Positions 18,282-27,986 of a stretch of 64,000 nucleotides of DNA are shown here, piece after piece. The DNA is from Porticoccaceae bacterium. GTDB lineage: Bacteria; Pseudomonadota; Gammaproteobacteria; Pseudomonadales; Porticoccaceae. The stretch is taken from the NCBI GenBank assembly GCA_029238255.1, contig JAQWGK010000033.1, positions 82,955 through 146,954 on the forward strand. The letters run 5' to 3'. Every line of letters starts with the position of its first letter. The first letter of the stretch is position 1. The notes under the pieces were generated by a model that worked only from the letters and a program-made list of their open reading frames with translations, ran no database searches and was not told where the DNA came from. The position numbers were made by a program, and so were the translations under genes.

Positions 18282-20780
18282 CTAAAGGCTATTCAAAACC
18301 CGCAATGGTGGCTGTGTCACCGCCTTGCGACTGTAGACAACCCCCAGCAACCCAACTAATAAACCACCACCCAGCGGGCCGGCAATCCACAGCCAGCTGT
18401 GCCAGCTAAAGGGCAGACTAAACATAAAGCGCTGCAACATAGCCACAGCAAACTCCGCGCCCAGAGCCGCCAGAAATCCGGCCATCAGACCCAGCGTAGT
18501 AAACTCAACCCACTGCACCCCCAGAATTAAACGCCGTGAACTTCCCAGTGTGCGCAGTATGGCGCTCTCTTGAAGTCGCTCACTCATAGATAAACTTACC
18601 GCGGCAAACATCACCAAAATACCGCAGCCAAGTATTAGCAGGGTCATCATCTCAAGACCACGGGTAACCTGAGAAACAATGCTGCGAATACGATCAATAA
18701 TTTTATCCAACTCAATAACCTGCACGGTCGGATAACTGCGCAGCAGATCATTGACCAATAACTTATCTTCACTGGGAATATACAGACTGGTCATATGCGT
18801 GCGCGGATAATCTTCCAGATAGCCCTCTGGAAATAAAAAGTAAAAGTTCGGGGTCATGCTGTCCCAGTTAAGACTTCGAGTACTGGTAACCACCGCATCA
18901 AAACTCAATCCACCGACACTAAATCTGACGGTATCGCCAAGAGTCAGACCTAACTCGTGAAGCAGCTCTTCTTCAAGAGAGACTGGTGCCAGATTGTTGG
19001 TTCCGGCAGCCGTTGTATCCCACCACTGCCCCTGAACAATTTTATTGCCCTCCGGCAGATCCGAAGTCCAGCTTAAATTCAGTTCTCGACGCAGGGATTC
19101 ATGGCCATCTACAGCCAATTCGCTGGGCGGTTGGTTATTTAAATGGGTAATGCGTCCACGCACCATCGAATACCAACCGGCAGTTTCAAGATCGCGCTGA
19201 TCAACCAGATTTTTCACTCCCCCCAGTTCATAGGCGGCAACATTGACCAGAAAATGGTTCGGTGCATCCTCCGCTAACTGCCAGCGCCATTCATCCACCA
19301 GCGACGTTCTAACCACCGTCATAATCATTAACAGCGCGATAGCACCAGAGAACCCGACCATCTGAATCAGGCTGGGTTTCTTGCGCCGCCACAGATTAGA
19401 GAGCGCCAGTCGCCAGATACTGCCCATCCAGTGCCCGTAGGTTTTACCCAGACGCAGCAGCACAAGACCCACGGCAATAGAGGCCAGAGCCGTAATCCCG
19501 AAACCCAATAAAATCGCCATGGATAGATAGAGGTTTTCGCTGTACCAAAACAGCAAAACCGCCACCGTTAATATTCCCAGAGAACCCCGTATCAGACTGT
19601 TGAGAGATTGCGCCTGCGTATCACGGCGCAGTACCGCCAACGGCGACTGGGTTGGCAGATGCCAGAGTGCCGGCAGAGTAAAACCGACCAGACATAATAT
19701 GCCGGTGGCAAAACCGGTTATCCAAGGTCGGGCTCCGGCCATAGGCAATGCGATAGGCAGCCATTCGCGAACAGCACTCACCAGTAACTGATGAAAACCC
19801 CAACCAATCAATAAGCCCATCAGCGACCCGCCTATCGCGAGTAGAACAATCTGTTGAGTATAGAGTTTGCGCACTCTATTAGCGGAGATCCCCCAGCTTT
19901 TAAATAGCGCTACCTGAAGTAGCTGACCATTGGCAAAGTGATGGCTGGCCAGTGCCAGTGCAATACCGGCCAAGACTACACCTATACTACCGGCCAATAG
20001 TAAAAACCGTCGGCCTTTATCCATGGTGCTGGCAATACTGGCCTGCGCCTCATCGGGGGTAATTATTCGATCATGGACATCCAGCTGTTGGTTTAGCCAA
20101 TCTACATACTTATCAAATTTATCAGTATTTTCTTTATTCGCGGCGATAAGAAATCTATAACTCACCCGACTGCCCGGCTGAATAACACCAGAGGCGGGCA
20201 GATCCGCCCAGTTCATTAGAATGCGTGCGCCGTAGGCAGAGAATGAACTGCCACTATCCGGCTCTTCGATCAGGATATGGGACACCTTAAAGCTGCCATC
20301 ACCCACATCAACGGTATCGCCAAGTTCAATATTAAGCAGCGGCAACAGCCGCGAATCGACCCACAACTCACCGGGTTTTGGCCCAGACTCAATAGTCTCT
20401 ATATCGGATTCTTCAGTGGCAAAGGGCACCGTCGAACGTTTCACCGCACCACGCAGGGGGTAACTGCTCTCTACCGCTTTTATCGAGGCCAGATGCATCT
20501 CATCACCGGCAAAGGTCATCGAGGCAAACGAGGCTATACGTGCGGTTCTAATGCCCTGCTGTTCAGCTTGCTCTAACCAATCAGCATCGGTTGCCTGAGA
20601 ACTGGAAACCACCAGATCCGCAGCCAGAAATGAACTGGACTCTTTTACTAGCGCCCGCTCGACCCGCTCGGCTAACAGAGCCACCGAGGTGACTACAGCA
20701 ACGGCCAATACCAGCGCTGAAAATATCAGCCCCAACTGCCCGCCGCGCCGACTGCGCAATAACATTTTTAATGCCAGCAT
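18282..20780 (-). CDS. ybbP: ABC exporter permease, FtsX-like (YbbP family)
   Basis: 832 residues, the length of E. coli YbbP. The N-terminal helix (LGLIFSALVLAVAVVTSVAL) precedes a large periplasmic domain, a block of helices in the middle (about 255-500), a second periplasmic domain, and three C-terminal helices of the FtsX fold ending in GLLVGLLGVVYSRKAV. It pairs with the ATPase gene just upstream, whose stop overlaps its start (TGATG). YbbAP is a putative exporter of toxic or lipid-like compounds; its substrate is not settled. Confidence 0.93.
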   Translation of the reverse strand: MLALKMLLRSRRGGQLGLIFSALVLAVAVVTSVALLAERVERALVKESSSFLAADLVVSSSQATDADWLEQAEQQGIRTARIASFASMTFAGDEMHLASIKAVESSYPLRGAVKRSTVPFATEESDIETIESGPKPGELWVDSRLLPLLNIELGDTVDVGDGSFKVSHILIEEPDSGSSFSAYGARILMNWADLPASGVIQPGSRVSYRFLIAANKENTDKFDKYVDWLNQQLDVHDRIITPDEAQASIASTMDKGRRFLLLAGSIGVVLAGIALALASHHFANGQLLQVALFKSWGISANRVRKLYTQQIVLLAIGGSLMGLLIGWGFHQLLVSAVREWLPIALPMAGARPWITGFATGILCLVGFTLPALWHLPTQSPLAVLRRDTQAQSLNSLIRGSLGILTVAVLLFWYSENLYLSMAILLGFGITALASIAVGLVLLRLGKTYGHWMGSIWRLALSNLWRRKKPSLIQMVGFSGAIALLMIMTVVRTSLVDEWRWQLAEDAPNHFLVNVAAYELGGVKNLVDQRDLETAGWYSMVRGRITHLNNQPPSELAVDGHESLRRELNLSWTSDLPEGNKIVQGQWWDTTAAGTNNLAPVSLEEELLHELGLTLGDTVRFSVGGLSFDAVVTSTRSLNWDSMTPNFYFLFPEGYLEDYPRTHMTSLYIPSEDKLLVNDLLRSYPTVQVIELDKIIDRIRSIVSQVTRGLEMMTLLILGCGILVMFAAVSLSMSERLQESAILRTLGSSRRLILGVQWVEFTTLGLMAGFLAALGAEFAVAMLQRFMFSLPFSWHSWLWIAGPLGGGLLVGLLGVVYSRKAVTQPPLRVLNSL

Positions 20781-21460
20781 CAGGCGCTAATTCCCGACAG
20801 GGGTTCCAACTGACGACCCGCCTGCAATTCAAGCCGACGATTGCAGCGTGCAGCAAGGGTCTTTTCATGGGTAACCAATATTAAAGTGGTGCCTTCTTCT
20901 GCATTTAATTCAAACAGCAGATCGTTAATTTTTTTACCTGTGCCTGTATCCAGATTTCCGGTGGGCTCATCGGCAAATAGAATAGCCGGACGGCAGGCGA
21001 AGGCGCGAGCCAGTGCCACTCGCTGCTGTTCTCCACCGGATAGTTGGCGCGGATAGTGGCTGACCCGCTCACCCAAGCCAACCCGTTCCAGATAGGTTCT
21101 GGCAGTCTGCAATGCGTCGGGCATACCCTGCAACTCCAGAGGCAGCGCCACATTTTCCAGTGCAGTTAAGCCCGGTAGAAGATGGAATGATTGAAAGACA
21201 AACCCCACATGACCGGCACGAACCGCGGCGCGGCCCTCCTCATCCATCGCGGTAATATTTTTACCATCGATAGAGACAGTGCCAGAGCTAGGCACATCCA
21301 GTCCCGCCAAAATTCCCAGTAATGTCGATTTACCCGATCCGGAAGGACCAATAATCGCAAGGGTTTCTCCGGCCTCTAGTGACAGGTTGATCTGCTCGAG
21401 AATACGTAGCGTACCTTCTGAGGTATTCACCTGCTTACTGATATTGCTAACTTCAATCAT
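20780..21460 (-). CDS. ybbA: ABC transporter ATP-binding protein (YbbA family)
   Basis: 226 residues, a MacB/LolD-type ATPase. Walker A is GPSGSGKST, the signature is LSGGEQQRVALARA, and Walker B with the catalytic Glu is AILFADEPTGNLD, all intact. It energises the FtsX-like permease encoded downstream with a 1-bp overlap. The gene is divergent from tesA with 135 bp between the starts, the same arrangement as in E. coli. Confidence 0.96.
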   Translation of the reverse strand: MIEVSNISKQVNTSEGTLRILEQINLSLEAGETLAIIGPSGSGKSTLLGILAGLDVPSSGTVSIDGKNITAMDEEGRAAVRAGHVGFVFQSFHLLPGLTALENVALPLELQGMPDALQTARTYLERVGLGERVSHYPRQLSGGEQQRVALARAFACRPAILFADEPTGNLDTGTGKKINDLLFELNAEEGTTLILVTHEKTLAARCNRRLELQAGRQLEPLSGISA

Positions 21461-21595
21461 GAAAAACTTCCGTTGTGATCACTATTTACTGACTTTATAA
21501 AATACACTACGCAGACAGCAACCTTTTGTATTTACCCACTAATTAAGGCGAGTTGTTTTAATAGAAGGTTTTAAACCAAACACAAGAGTCAATAT

Positions 21596-22192
21596 ATGCG
21601 CATTTCAAAACTGTTAGTACTGTTAATTCTGCTTAGCGGAAATAGTTTTGCATCTAGTACTCTATTAGTTCTCGGCGATAGTATTAGTGCAGGCTATGGG
21701 ATTAATCCAGATAAAGGCTGGGTTAATTTATTGCGTACCGATCTGGAACCCCAACACAGAGTAATCAATGCCAGTATTAGTGGTGACACCACCGGCAACG
21801 GGCTGGCGCGCCTGCCTAAATTACTCAAAGAATTTAAACCCGACTATGTTCTGCTCGAACTTGGCGGTAATGATGGATTGCGTGGACACCCTCTGTCGAA
21901 GGTGAAATCCAATCTGCAAACCATGATCGATCTTGTTCGTGAGCAAGATGCCCAGCCCATTCTCTTTGCCATGCGCCTGCCACCCAATTACGGAAAACGC
22001 TATGCCGATAGCTTTGCCCAACTATTTATAAAATTGGCTCAGCAAGAGGATCTTCCTCTGCTGCCGATTCCCTTTGAAGAGTTGGTTTCGATGGAGGGGA
22101 TGATTCAGCGGGATGGTATTCACCCCACTGAACCGGCACAGCCGATTATCAAACAGACGGTGCTGACAGAACTTGTGAAAATTTTGAAATAA
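21596..22192 (+). CDS. tesA: Arylesterase/lysophospholipase/thioesterase I, SGNH hydrolase
   Basis: 198 residues. A Sec signal (MRISKLLVLLILLSGNSFA) directs it to the periplasm. The SGNH blocks are complete: GDSISAGYG with the nucleophile Ser, the Gly in SISGDTTGNG, GGNDGLRG, and DGIHPT with the catalytic Asp and His. TesA hydrolyses acyl esters and thioesters. Its divergent partner is ybbA-ybbP, a conserved neighbourhood. Its stop is 8 bp from the convergent msrB stop. Confidence 0.96.
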   Translation: MRISKLLVLLILLSGNSFASSTLLVLGDSISAGYGINPDKGWVNLLRTDLEPQHRVINASISGDTTGNGLARLPKLLKEFKPDYVLLELGGNDGLRGHPLSKVKSNLQTMIDLVREQDAQPILFAMRLPPNYGKRYADSFAQLFIKLAQQEDLPLLPIPFEELVSMEGMIQRDGIHPTEPAQPIIKQTVLTELVKILK

Positions 22193-22200
22193 AGGCTGTT

Positions 22201-22677
22201 TTACTCAACTTGAGCTTCAGGTACAAAACGTAGCGCCAGACCATTATTACACCAGCGCAGGCCTGTAGGTTTTGGACCATCATCAAAGACATGACCCTGA
22301 TGACCACCGCAGCGGGCACAGTGATATTCTGTGCGCGGCCAGATCAATTTAAAATCCCGTTTGGTCTGCAAATGCCCTTCAATCTTATCAAAGAACGATG
22401 GCCAGCCAGTGCCGCTATCGTATTTCATTGCCGAGGTAAATAGTGGCAGATCACAGCCGGCACAGCGGTACTCGCCCTTCCGGTGTTCCTGATTTAAGTG
22501 GCTACTGCCCGCAGGCTCAGTGCCCTCATCACGCAAAATATAATACTGATCTGGGGTCAGCAACTGCCGCCACTCGCTATCCAGACGCTCAATCTTTTCC
22601 AGCGCCCAAAGTTTGGTTGCGGCCAGGGTACCAACCGTAGCCAGGAAAATATTTTTTACCCACTGTCGTCTATGCAT
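22201..22677 (-). CDS. msrB: Peptide methionine (R)-S-oxide reductase with probable Tat or membrane signal
   Basis: 158 residues. It reduces methionine-R-sulfoxide. The zinc cysteines are C72, C75 (CAGC), C120 and C123 (CARC), and the catalytic cysteine is C143 in GLRWCNNGLALRF, where most family members have RYCINSASLRF. The N-terminus MHRRQWVKNIFLATVGTLAA looks like a twin-arginine or signal-anchor peptide, so the enzyme probably acts in the periplasm, unlike cytosolic MsrB. No resolving Cys is obvious near the usual position. Confidence 0.92.
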   Translation of the reverse strand: MHRRQWVKNIFLATVGTLAATKLWALEKIERLDSEWRQLLTPDQYYILRDEGTEPAGSSHLNQEHRKGEYRCAGCDLPLFTSAMKYDSGTGWPSFFDKIEGHLQTKRDFKLIWPRTEYHCARCGGHQGHVFDDGPKPTGLRWCNNGLALRFVPEAQVE

Positions 22678-22723
22678 AATTCACCTAATATTAAATATCT
22701 CAGAGATATGACCACAGAAAGTT

Positions 22724-23638
22724 TTAATTTACGCCATGGGGATGCTGAATAGGTTCCCCGGGAACCTGCTTAAGCAGCACTTTAAGCTGTGAGACAATGC
22801 CACCGGCAAATATCAGCCCGCAGCCGAGCAGTTCCGAGTCACTCAACACTTCACCGAGTAACCACCAGCCACAGATAGCCGCAAACACCGCCTCAAAGCT
22901 AAGAATAATTGCCGCATGAGAAGCCGGTGCCGTGCGCTGACCAACCACCTGCAGGCAAAAAGCCACCCCTGAAGAGAGCACCCCAACATACAGCAGCGCA
23001 ACGCCTGCATCTTTAATACCCTGCCAGTTCCAGCTTTCAAAAATGGGCACCAACAGCGCAGAGATCACTGCAGCGACGGTAAACTGAATAAAAATTAACT
23101 GAAATGGTGAGGCCTGATGGGCCAGTCGGCCGGTAAAAATTACATGTACAGCAAAAAGCAGCGAGCCAACCAGTATTAAAATATCCCCGGTGAAAAACTC
23201 GCTGTTATCCACCTGCGCCATAAAGTACAGACCCACCAGTGCCATCAGTATGCCCAGCCAGGTCGGCCACTGGGTTTTATTGCCAAAAAACAACCCGATC
23301 AGAGGGACAAAAATAATATACACACCGGTTAAAAATCCTGCTCTTCCTGCGGTGGTATAGATCAGTCCAGCCTGCTGGCAGAGCATACCGGCGGTCAGCA
23401 CCAACCCCAGAGAGGCGGCTTTTTTATTAATCGCGGAGAACTCAAAAATCCGCTTCGGTCTCTCCATCAGATACCACAGCGGTAGAATCGCCAAGGCACC
23501 GATAAGAAATCGCCCAAGAGTAAAAGTAATAGGCCCGATATGATCCATACCGGTACGTTGGAAGACAAAAGCCAAACCCCAGATAAAGGCGGTTATCAGC
23601 AGAATAAAATCGGCGCGAAGATCGGTTTTAATACTCAA
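22724..23638 (-). CDS. DMT-superfamily transporter (EamA domains)
   Basis: 304 residues with ten predicted membrane helices in two EamA repeats; the first begins ILLITAFIWGLAFVFQRTGM and the second around LLFAVHVIFTGRLA. Such proteins export amino acids, nucleosides or related metabolites. The substrate is not predictable. It is flanked on the same strand by recJ upstream and msrB downstream with short gaps, so it may be read from the recJ transcript. Confidence 0.88.
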   Translation of the reverse strand: MSIKTDLRADFILLITAFIWGLAFVFQRTGMDHIGPITFTLGRFLIGALAILPLWYLMERPKRIFEFSAINKKAASLGLVLTAGMLCQQAGLIYTTAGRAGFLTGVYIIFVPLIGLFFGNKTQWPTWLGILMALVGLYFMAQVDNSEFFTGDILILVGSLLFAVHVIFTGRLAHQASPFQLIFIQFTVAAVISALLVPIFESWNWQGIKDAGVALLYVGVLSSGVAFCLQVVGQRTAPASHAAIILSFEAVFAAICGWWLLGEVLSDSELLGCGLIFAGGIVSQLKVLLKQVPGEPIQHPHGVN

Positions 23639-23673
23639 GAGAATATCCTTTTGAGGCTGTTTTATTATTATTT

Positions 23674-25407
23674 TTAATTTACTAATTCAATATGCTGAAT
23701 TAATAATTGTAGCTTCTCAAGACCGCGGTATTCATTGATATCCAGACGGTAGACGCAGCGCACGGTCTCGGCGCTAAAATTCGGCCACTCATCTGTATCC
23801 ACATTAAAGCAGATCGCATCTATACCGCGATGGGGTTCAGACTCATGAGCCAAAACCAGTTTTAAATGCTTCTCGCCGACAATACGCTGTTGTTTAATTT
23901 GGAACAAGCCCTCAAAACAGGGCTCCGGAAACTGCTGTCCCCAGGGGCCGGCATCGCGCAGTAATTGCGCGGTGGGCATTGAGAGCTGATCGGATTGCAG
24001 TTCCCCATCGGTAACCATTCGGGCAAGCAGATCATCTTGATCAAGGGTTTTATCAACCTGCATCTGGAACGCCTCTTCAAAGGCGGTGAGCTTATCCTCA
24101 TCCAGACTTAAACCCGCCGCCATCGCATGACCACCAAATTTAGTAATTAAACCGGGATTCTGAGTGGCCACTGCATCCAGCGCATCGCGAATATGCAGGC
24201 CGGGAATAGAGCGCGACGAACCCTTGAGCTGCCCGCCATCACCGCGGGCAAACGCGACCACCGGACGGTTGTACTTCTCTTTAATTCGCGAGGCCAATAG
24301 ACCCACCACACCCTGATGCCATTCCGGCTGAAACAGACACAGCGCCACCGGCACCTCTCCATCAAGGGAGAGCGGTATTTTCTCAACAATAGCCAGCGCC
24401 TCACGCTGCATACCCTGCTCAATCAGCTTGCGATCCTGATTCAGTTCATCGAGCTGCTGTGCGCCCAACATGGCCTGCTGGGGATCACTGGTCAACAGAC
24501 ATTGAATACCCAAGGAAATATCGTCTAAACGACCCGCCGCATTTAACCGCGGGCCAAGTGCAAAACCTAAATCAGTGGCGACTAAGCTATGGGCAGATTT
24601 TCCGGCAATGGTCAGCAGCGCCTGAATACCGGGACGGCATTTGCCGGCGCGAATACGCATTAAGCCCTGATAAACCAGCGCCCGATTAACCTGATCAAGC
24701 GGCACCACATCGGCAACCGTACCCAGAGCCACCAGATCCAGCCAGTTGGCCATATTAGGTTCGGCAATCTCGGCCTCAGCAAACCAGTTCTGTTTGCGCA
24801 GTTCCGCGCGCAGGGCGCTGAGCAGATAAAAAGCCACGCCGACACCGGCGAGGTTTTTGGTCGGGAAATCACAGCCCGGCTGATTGGGATTTACTATGGC
24901 CGCAGCCTCTGGAAGGCTGGCACCGGGGAGATGGTGGTCGGTGACTATCACCTGAATACCGAGCTTATTGGCGTGAGCCACACCCTCAATACTGGAGATA
25001 CCATTGTCCACGGTAATAATCAGATCCGGCGCTTTTTCCAAAGCCAGATCGACAATTTCCGGAGTAAGGCCATAGCCATAATCAAAGCGATTGGGCACTA
25101 AAAAGTCGACCTGCTGATAGCCCATCGCGGTGAGCGCTAAAACCATCAGTGCCGAACTGGTCGCACCATCGGCATCGAAATCGCCGACGATTAAAACCCG
25201 CTGCTGTTGTTTAAGGGTGCTGACCAACAGGGCCACGGCTGCAGGGATTCCCTGCATCACACTGGGTGCAGGCAGGCAGGAGAGTTTGCGTTCAAGGGTG
25301 GTACTATCGGTAATACCCCGCGCCTGATAAATACGTTTAAGCAGGGGATCTAAGGGAGTATCGAAATCGTCGAGAGCAGCATCGAAGGGGCGTGCCTGAA
25401 TTAGCAT
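23674..25407 (-). CDS. recJ: Single-stranded-DNA-specific 5'-3' exonuclease RecJ
   Basis: 577 residues. The DHH phosphoesterase motifs are intact: VGDFDADGATSSAL, ITVDNGISS and VTDHHLPG. The DHHA1 block KFGGHAMAAGLSL is also present. RecJ serves mismatch repair, base excision repair and RecF-type recombination. In related genomes recJ lies just after thrC in dsbC-hom-thrC-recJ. Here it is on the same strand as that set, but the biotin operon and a DUF3094 gene lie between. Confidence 0.97.
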   Translation of the reverse strand: MLIQARPFDAALDDFDTPLDPLLKRIYQARGITDSTTLERKLSCLPAPSVMQGIPAAVALLVSTLKQQQRVLIVGDFDADGATSSALMVLALTAMGYQQVDFLVPNRFDYGYGLTPEIVDLALEKAPDLIITVDNGISSIEGVAHANKLGIQVIVTDHHLPGASLPEAAAIVNPNQPGCDFPTKNLAGVGVAFYLLSALRAELRKQNWFAEAEIAEPNMANWLDLVALGTVADVVPLDQVNRALVYQGLMRIRAGKCRPGIQALLTIAGKSAHSLVATDLGFALGPRLNAAGRLDDISLGIQCLLTSDPQQAMLGAQQLDELNQDRKLIEQGMQREALAIVEKIPLSLDGEVPVALCLFQPEWHQGVVGLLASRIKEKYNRPVVAFARGDGGQLKGSSRSIPGLHIRDALDAVATQNPGLITKFGGHAMAAGLSLDEDKLTAFEEAFQMQVDKTLDQDDLLARMVTDGELQSDQLSMPTAQLLRDAGPWGQQFPEPCFEGLFQIKQQRIVGEKHLKLVLAHESEPHRGIDAICFNVDTDEWPNFSAETVRCVYRLDINEYRGLEKLQLLIQHIELVN

Positions 25408-25471
25408 AAGGGCTGATCTCCGAGTTCAGTAGTGTCGCAGCAATAAAGGGAACTATTGCCGCTGATAATCA

Positions 25472-25657
25472 TTAGATAAATCCTGAGTTTCTGCCGATCA
25501 CCCAGCTGACACCACCGAGAATAGCTACCACTACCCAGAGTACTGCAAGCAGTCGCAATGGACGAAACGGTTTGCGTTCTGTACGGTTGTAGCCGCTGTT
25601 GATTACAGAGCTAACACGCGCCTGATCTTCTTCGGATAATTTGTTTTCTTCGCTCAT
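25472..25657 (-). CDS. DUF3094 family small membrane protein
   Basis: 61 residues with the hallmark N-terminal block LSEEDQARVSSVINSGYN, a basic linker (RTERKPFRPLR) and one C-terminal membrane helix (LLAVLWVVVAILGGVSWVI). DUF3094 proteins are found in Pseudomonas and its relatives and have no known function. It lies between bioD and recJ on the same strand with short gaps. Confidence 0.85.
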   Translation of the reverse strand: MSEENKLSEEDQARVSSVINSGYNRTERKPFRPLRLLAVLWVVVAILGGVSWVIGRNSGFI

Positions 25658-25681
25658 TTCTATTTCTCTACTTAACGGGTT

Positions 25682-26362
25682 TTAAAGCTCTGGAACAGTC
25701 AGATAGCTGGCTACCTGTTGCGGCGATAAATCATCAAGCCTGGGCACAATACCCAGACAGGGTTCGGAAAGACGCTGCTTCAGTGTATCAATATTTTCAT
25801 CGAGGCGCGGCATCTCCGGGTCAATAATATTCGCCACCCAGCCGGCAATTTTTAAACCGTCGCGACGAATCGCCTCGACAGTTAACAATGTATGATTGAG
25901 ACAGCCAAGTCGCATACCTACCACTACTATTACAGCGCAATTCAGCTCGCAGGCCACATTGGCAAGGGTTTCTCGTTCATTAATCGGCACCCGCCAACCA
26001 CCGGCACCTTCAATTACCACCAAATCTACTGGCAACAGGGACAGACCTCGACAAAATCCGGTCAGCCGCGATGCGTTTAAGCGCTTGCCCGCTTCGCTGG
26101 CAGCAATATGCGGCGCTATAGCCGGCTCCAGAGCAACCGGATTAACCTGCTGATAAGGCAGCGCATGGCTGGCGGCGGCCTGCAGTTGTAGGGCATCACT
26201 ATTAGTCATGCCCTGCTCGGTCAATTCACAGCCCGCGGATATAGGTTTGATCGCAGCGGTGCGCTGTCCAGCTTGATTGGCGGCGGCAAGAAAGCCGGTG
26301 GCAATCACGGTCTTGCCGACATCTGTATCTGTACCGGTAATAAATAACCATTTTTTTGGCAT
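25682..26362 (-). CDS. bioD: Dethiobiotin synthetase
   Basis: 226 residues. It closes the ureido ring of 7,8-diaminopelargonic acid with CO2 and ATP. The P-loop GTDTDVGKT is near the N-terminus, IKPISAGCE follows, and the second conserved block is VIEGAGGWRVPI. It is the last gene of the biotin operon, 46 bp after the bioH-bioC fusion. Confidence 0.96.
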   Translation of the reverse strand: MPKKWLFITGTDTDVGKTVIATGFLAAANQAGQRTAAIKPISAGCELTEQGMTNSDALQLQAAASHALPYQQVNPVALEPAIAPHIAASEAGKRLNASRLTGFCRGLSLLPVDLVVIEGAGGWRVPINERETLANVACELNCAVIVVVGMRLGCLNHTLLTVEAIRRDGLKIAGWVANIIDPEMPRLDENIDTLKQRLSEPCLGIVPRLDDLSPQQVASYLTVPEL

Positions 26363-26408
26363 AATTTATTCTCTATTTAAAATCTATCTAGATTCTATTT
26401 AAAAGCTT

Positions 26409-27986
26409 TTAAGTAAAAGCCTTGCAGCTAATAATTTCCCAAGTCGCCGGAAAACGTCCATCCGCCTGCCGGTAACCCTCATAGGCTGCGTATAGCGCTT
26501 TTAAATGTTGCTTACCGGTCAGCGTTGTCTGCTTACCGACATTATTATTGTGCGCACCCACATCTTTTAGCTCCATCAGCAGTTCGCGAACCGACTGATG
26601 TTGCTGAATAATATTTTCACTGTGCAGTTCAACCTGTTTAAAACCCGCACTCTGAAGTGCGCTCTGCCAATCCAGTAAACTGTTAAAGCGATTGACATGA
26701 ACTCGGCCATCCACCTGCTGCCAGGCACTGCGCAATTCTTTGAGAGTCTCAGGCCCGGGAACCGCAAAACAGAGTTGCCCCTGAGGTTTTAAAACCCGAT
26801 AGAGCTGTGCAGCCAGCTGATCTAAATCTTCACACCACTGCAGAGCAAAATTGGAAAACACCAGTGACTGGGAATTGTCCTCAAAGGGCAGATCCTCTGC
26901 ATCAGCGCAGAGCCAGTGACCCTGTGGATACTGAGTGGCGGCATAGGCGAGCATAGCCGCTGAGATATCGACACCGATCACCTCTGCGTTGGCATAGTGT
27001 TTTTGCAATTGAGGGCTGTGATAGCCGGTGCCGCAGCCGAGATCAATAACATTGTCCAGAGCGTCGTCGGGGCTTAAATCTGATAGTAATTTTTCACCGA
27101 TCTTATGCTGCAACACTGCCGCGCTGTCATAGCGCTGTGCCGCTCGGCCAAAAGATTCTGCGACCCTGGCTTTATCTAAACGGTATTGCTGACTCTGCAA
27201 AAAATGACTGATCAAGGTCTCGGTTTGTTCGGCGCTGCTAAGATGAGGTAGATGCCCTGCACCCTCTACAACAGCAATTTCAAGCTGACTATTTTCAGCC
27301 TTAAATATTTCGATACAGGCCACGGGCACCAGTGCATCTGCTTCACCGAAGATCATCAGCGCCGGACAGTTTAATGCTGCTATAGCCGCCTGATTATCTA
27401 TCTCGCCCAACAGCTTTAGCAGTGCACCAGCGGCGCTGGGATCCATTTCGCCGGTCATGGTTCGCAACTGGCGCATCAGTTGTCTCTGTTGCTTATCGCC
27501 CTGCGCCTGCAAACCACCAAATCGTTTTAGGCAGTCCTGATTATCTGCATCCCAGAGAGCGGTAAAACCTTGAAACTGCTCTGCTGGCATCGCCTGAGAA
27601 TAATCATTGCCAGCAACAAAACTAAGGTTGCTGGAAATGGTAATCAGCCCCGAAATTCGCTGGGGATACTGGGCCGCAAAAGCACAGCTCAGCATTCCAC
27701 CCAATGATAGACCGAGCAGATAGCAGCGCTCTGGCAATACCTCGGCCAACCAATTGATCAGGCTAGCCTGTGAATAGTTCTCAAGTAAGGGAGACTGTCC
27801 AAAACCGGGCAGATCGAGGGTTAGAATATCGGCAACCTGAGAGAGCTGCTGTGGCAGCGACTGCCATATTTGACTATCCACTCCCCAGCCATGAACTAAC
27901 ACGATTGGCTCGGCGTAGAGCCGCACACCAGTGCAGGGATAAGCGGTTAGCAAAGTTTCAGGATTTATCACTGCGGGAGCATTCAT
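26409..27986 (-). CDS. bioHC: Bifunctional BioH carboxylesterase - BioC malonyl-ACP methyltransferase fusion
   Basis: 525 residues with two enzymes in one chain. Residues 1 to ~265 are the alpha/beta-hydrolase Bio[11 protein letters not shown], nucleophile S94 in GLSLGG, D217 in GEADALVP and H245 in GAGHLPH. From about 270 ([19 protein letters not shown]) to the end is BioC, with the SAM site [10 protein letters not shown] at 313-322. BioC methylates malonyl-ACP to start pimelate synthesis, and BioH removes the methyl ester when pimeloyl-ACP is complete. The start overlaps the bioF stop (ATGA), so translation is coupled. BioH and BioC are separate proteins in E. coli. Confidence 0.94.
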   Translation of the reverse strand: MNAPAVINPETLLTAYPCTGVRLYAEPIVLVHGWGVDSQIWQSLPQQLSQVADILTLDLPGFGQSPLLENYSQASLINWLAEVLPERCYLLGLSLGGMLSCAFAAQYPQRISGLITISSNLSFVAGNDYSQAMPAEQFQGFTALWDADNQDCLKRFGGLQAQGDKQQRQLMRQLRTMTGEMDPSAAGALLKLLGEIDNQAAIAALNCPALMIFGEADALVPVACIEIFKAENSQLEIAVVEGAGHLPHLSSAEQTETLISHFLQSQQYRLDKARVAESFGRAAQRYDSAAVLQHKIGEKLLSDLSPDDALDNVIDLGCGTGYHSPQLQKHYANAEVIGVDISAAMLAYAATQYPQGHWLCADAEDLPFEDNSQSLVFSNFALQWCEDLDQLAAQLYRVLKPQGQLCFAVPGPETLKELRSAWQQVDGRVHVNRFNSLLDWQSALQSAGFKQVELHSENIIQQHQSVRELLMELKDVGAHNNNVGKQTTLTGKQHLKALYAAYEGYRQADGRFPATWEIISCKAFT

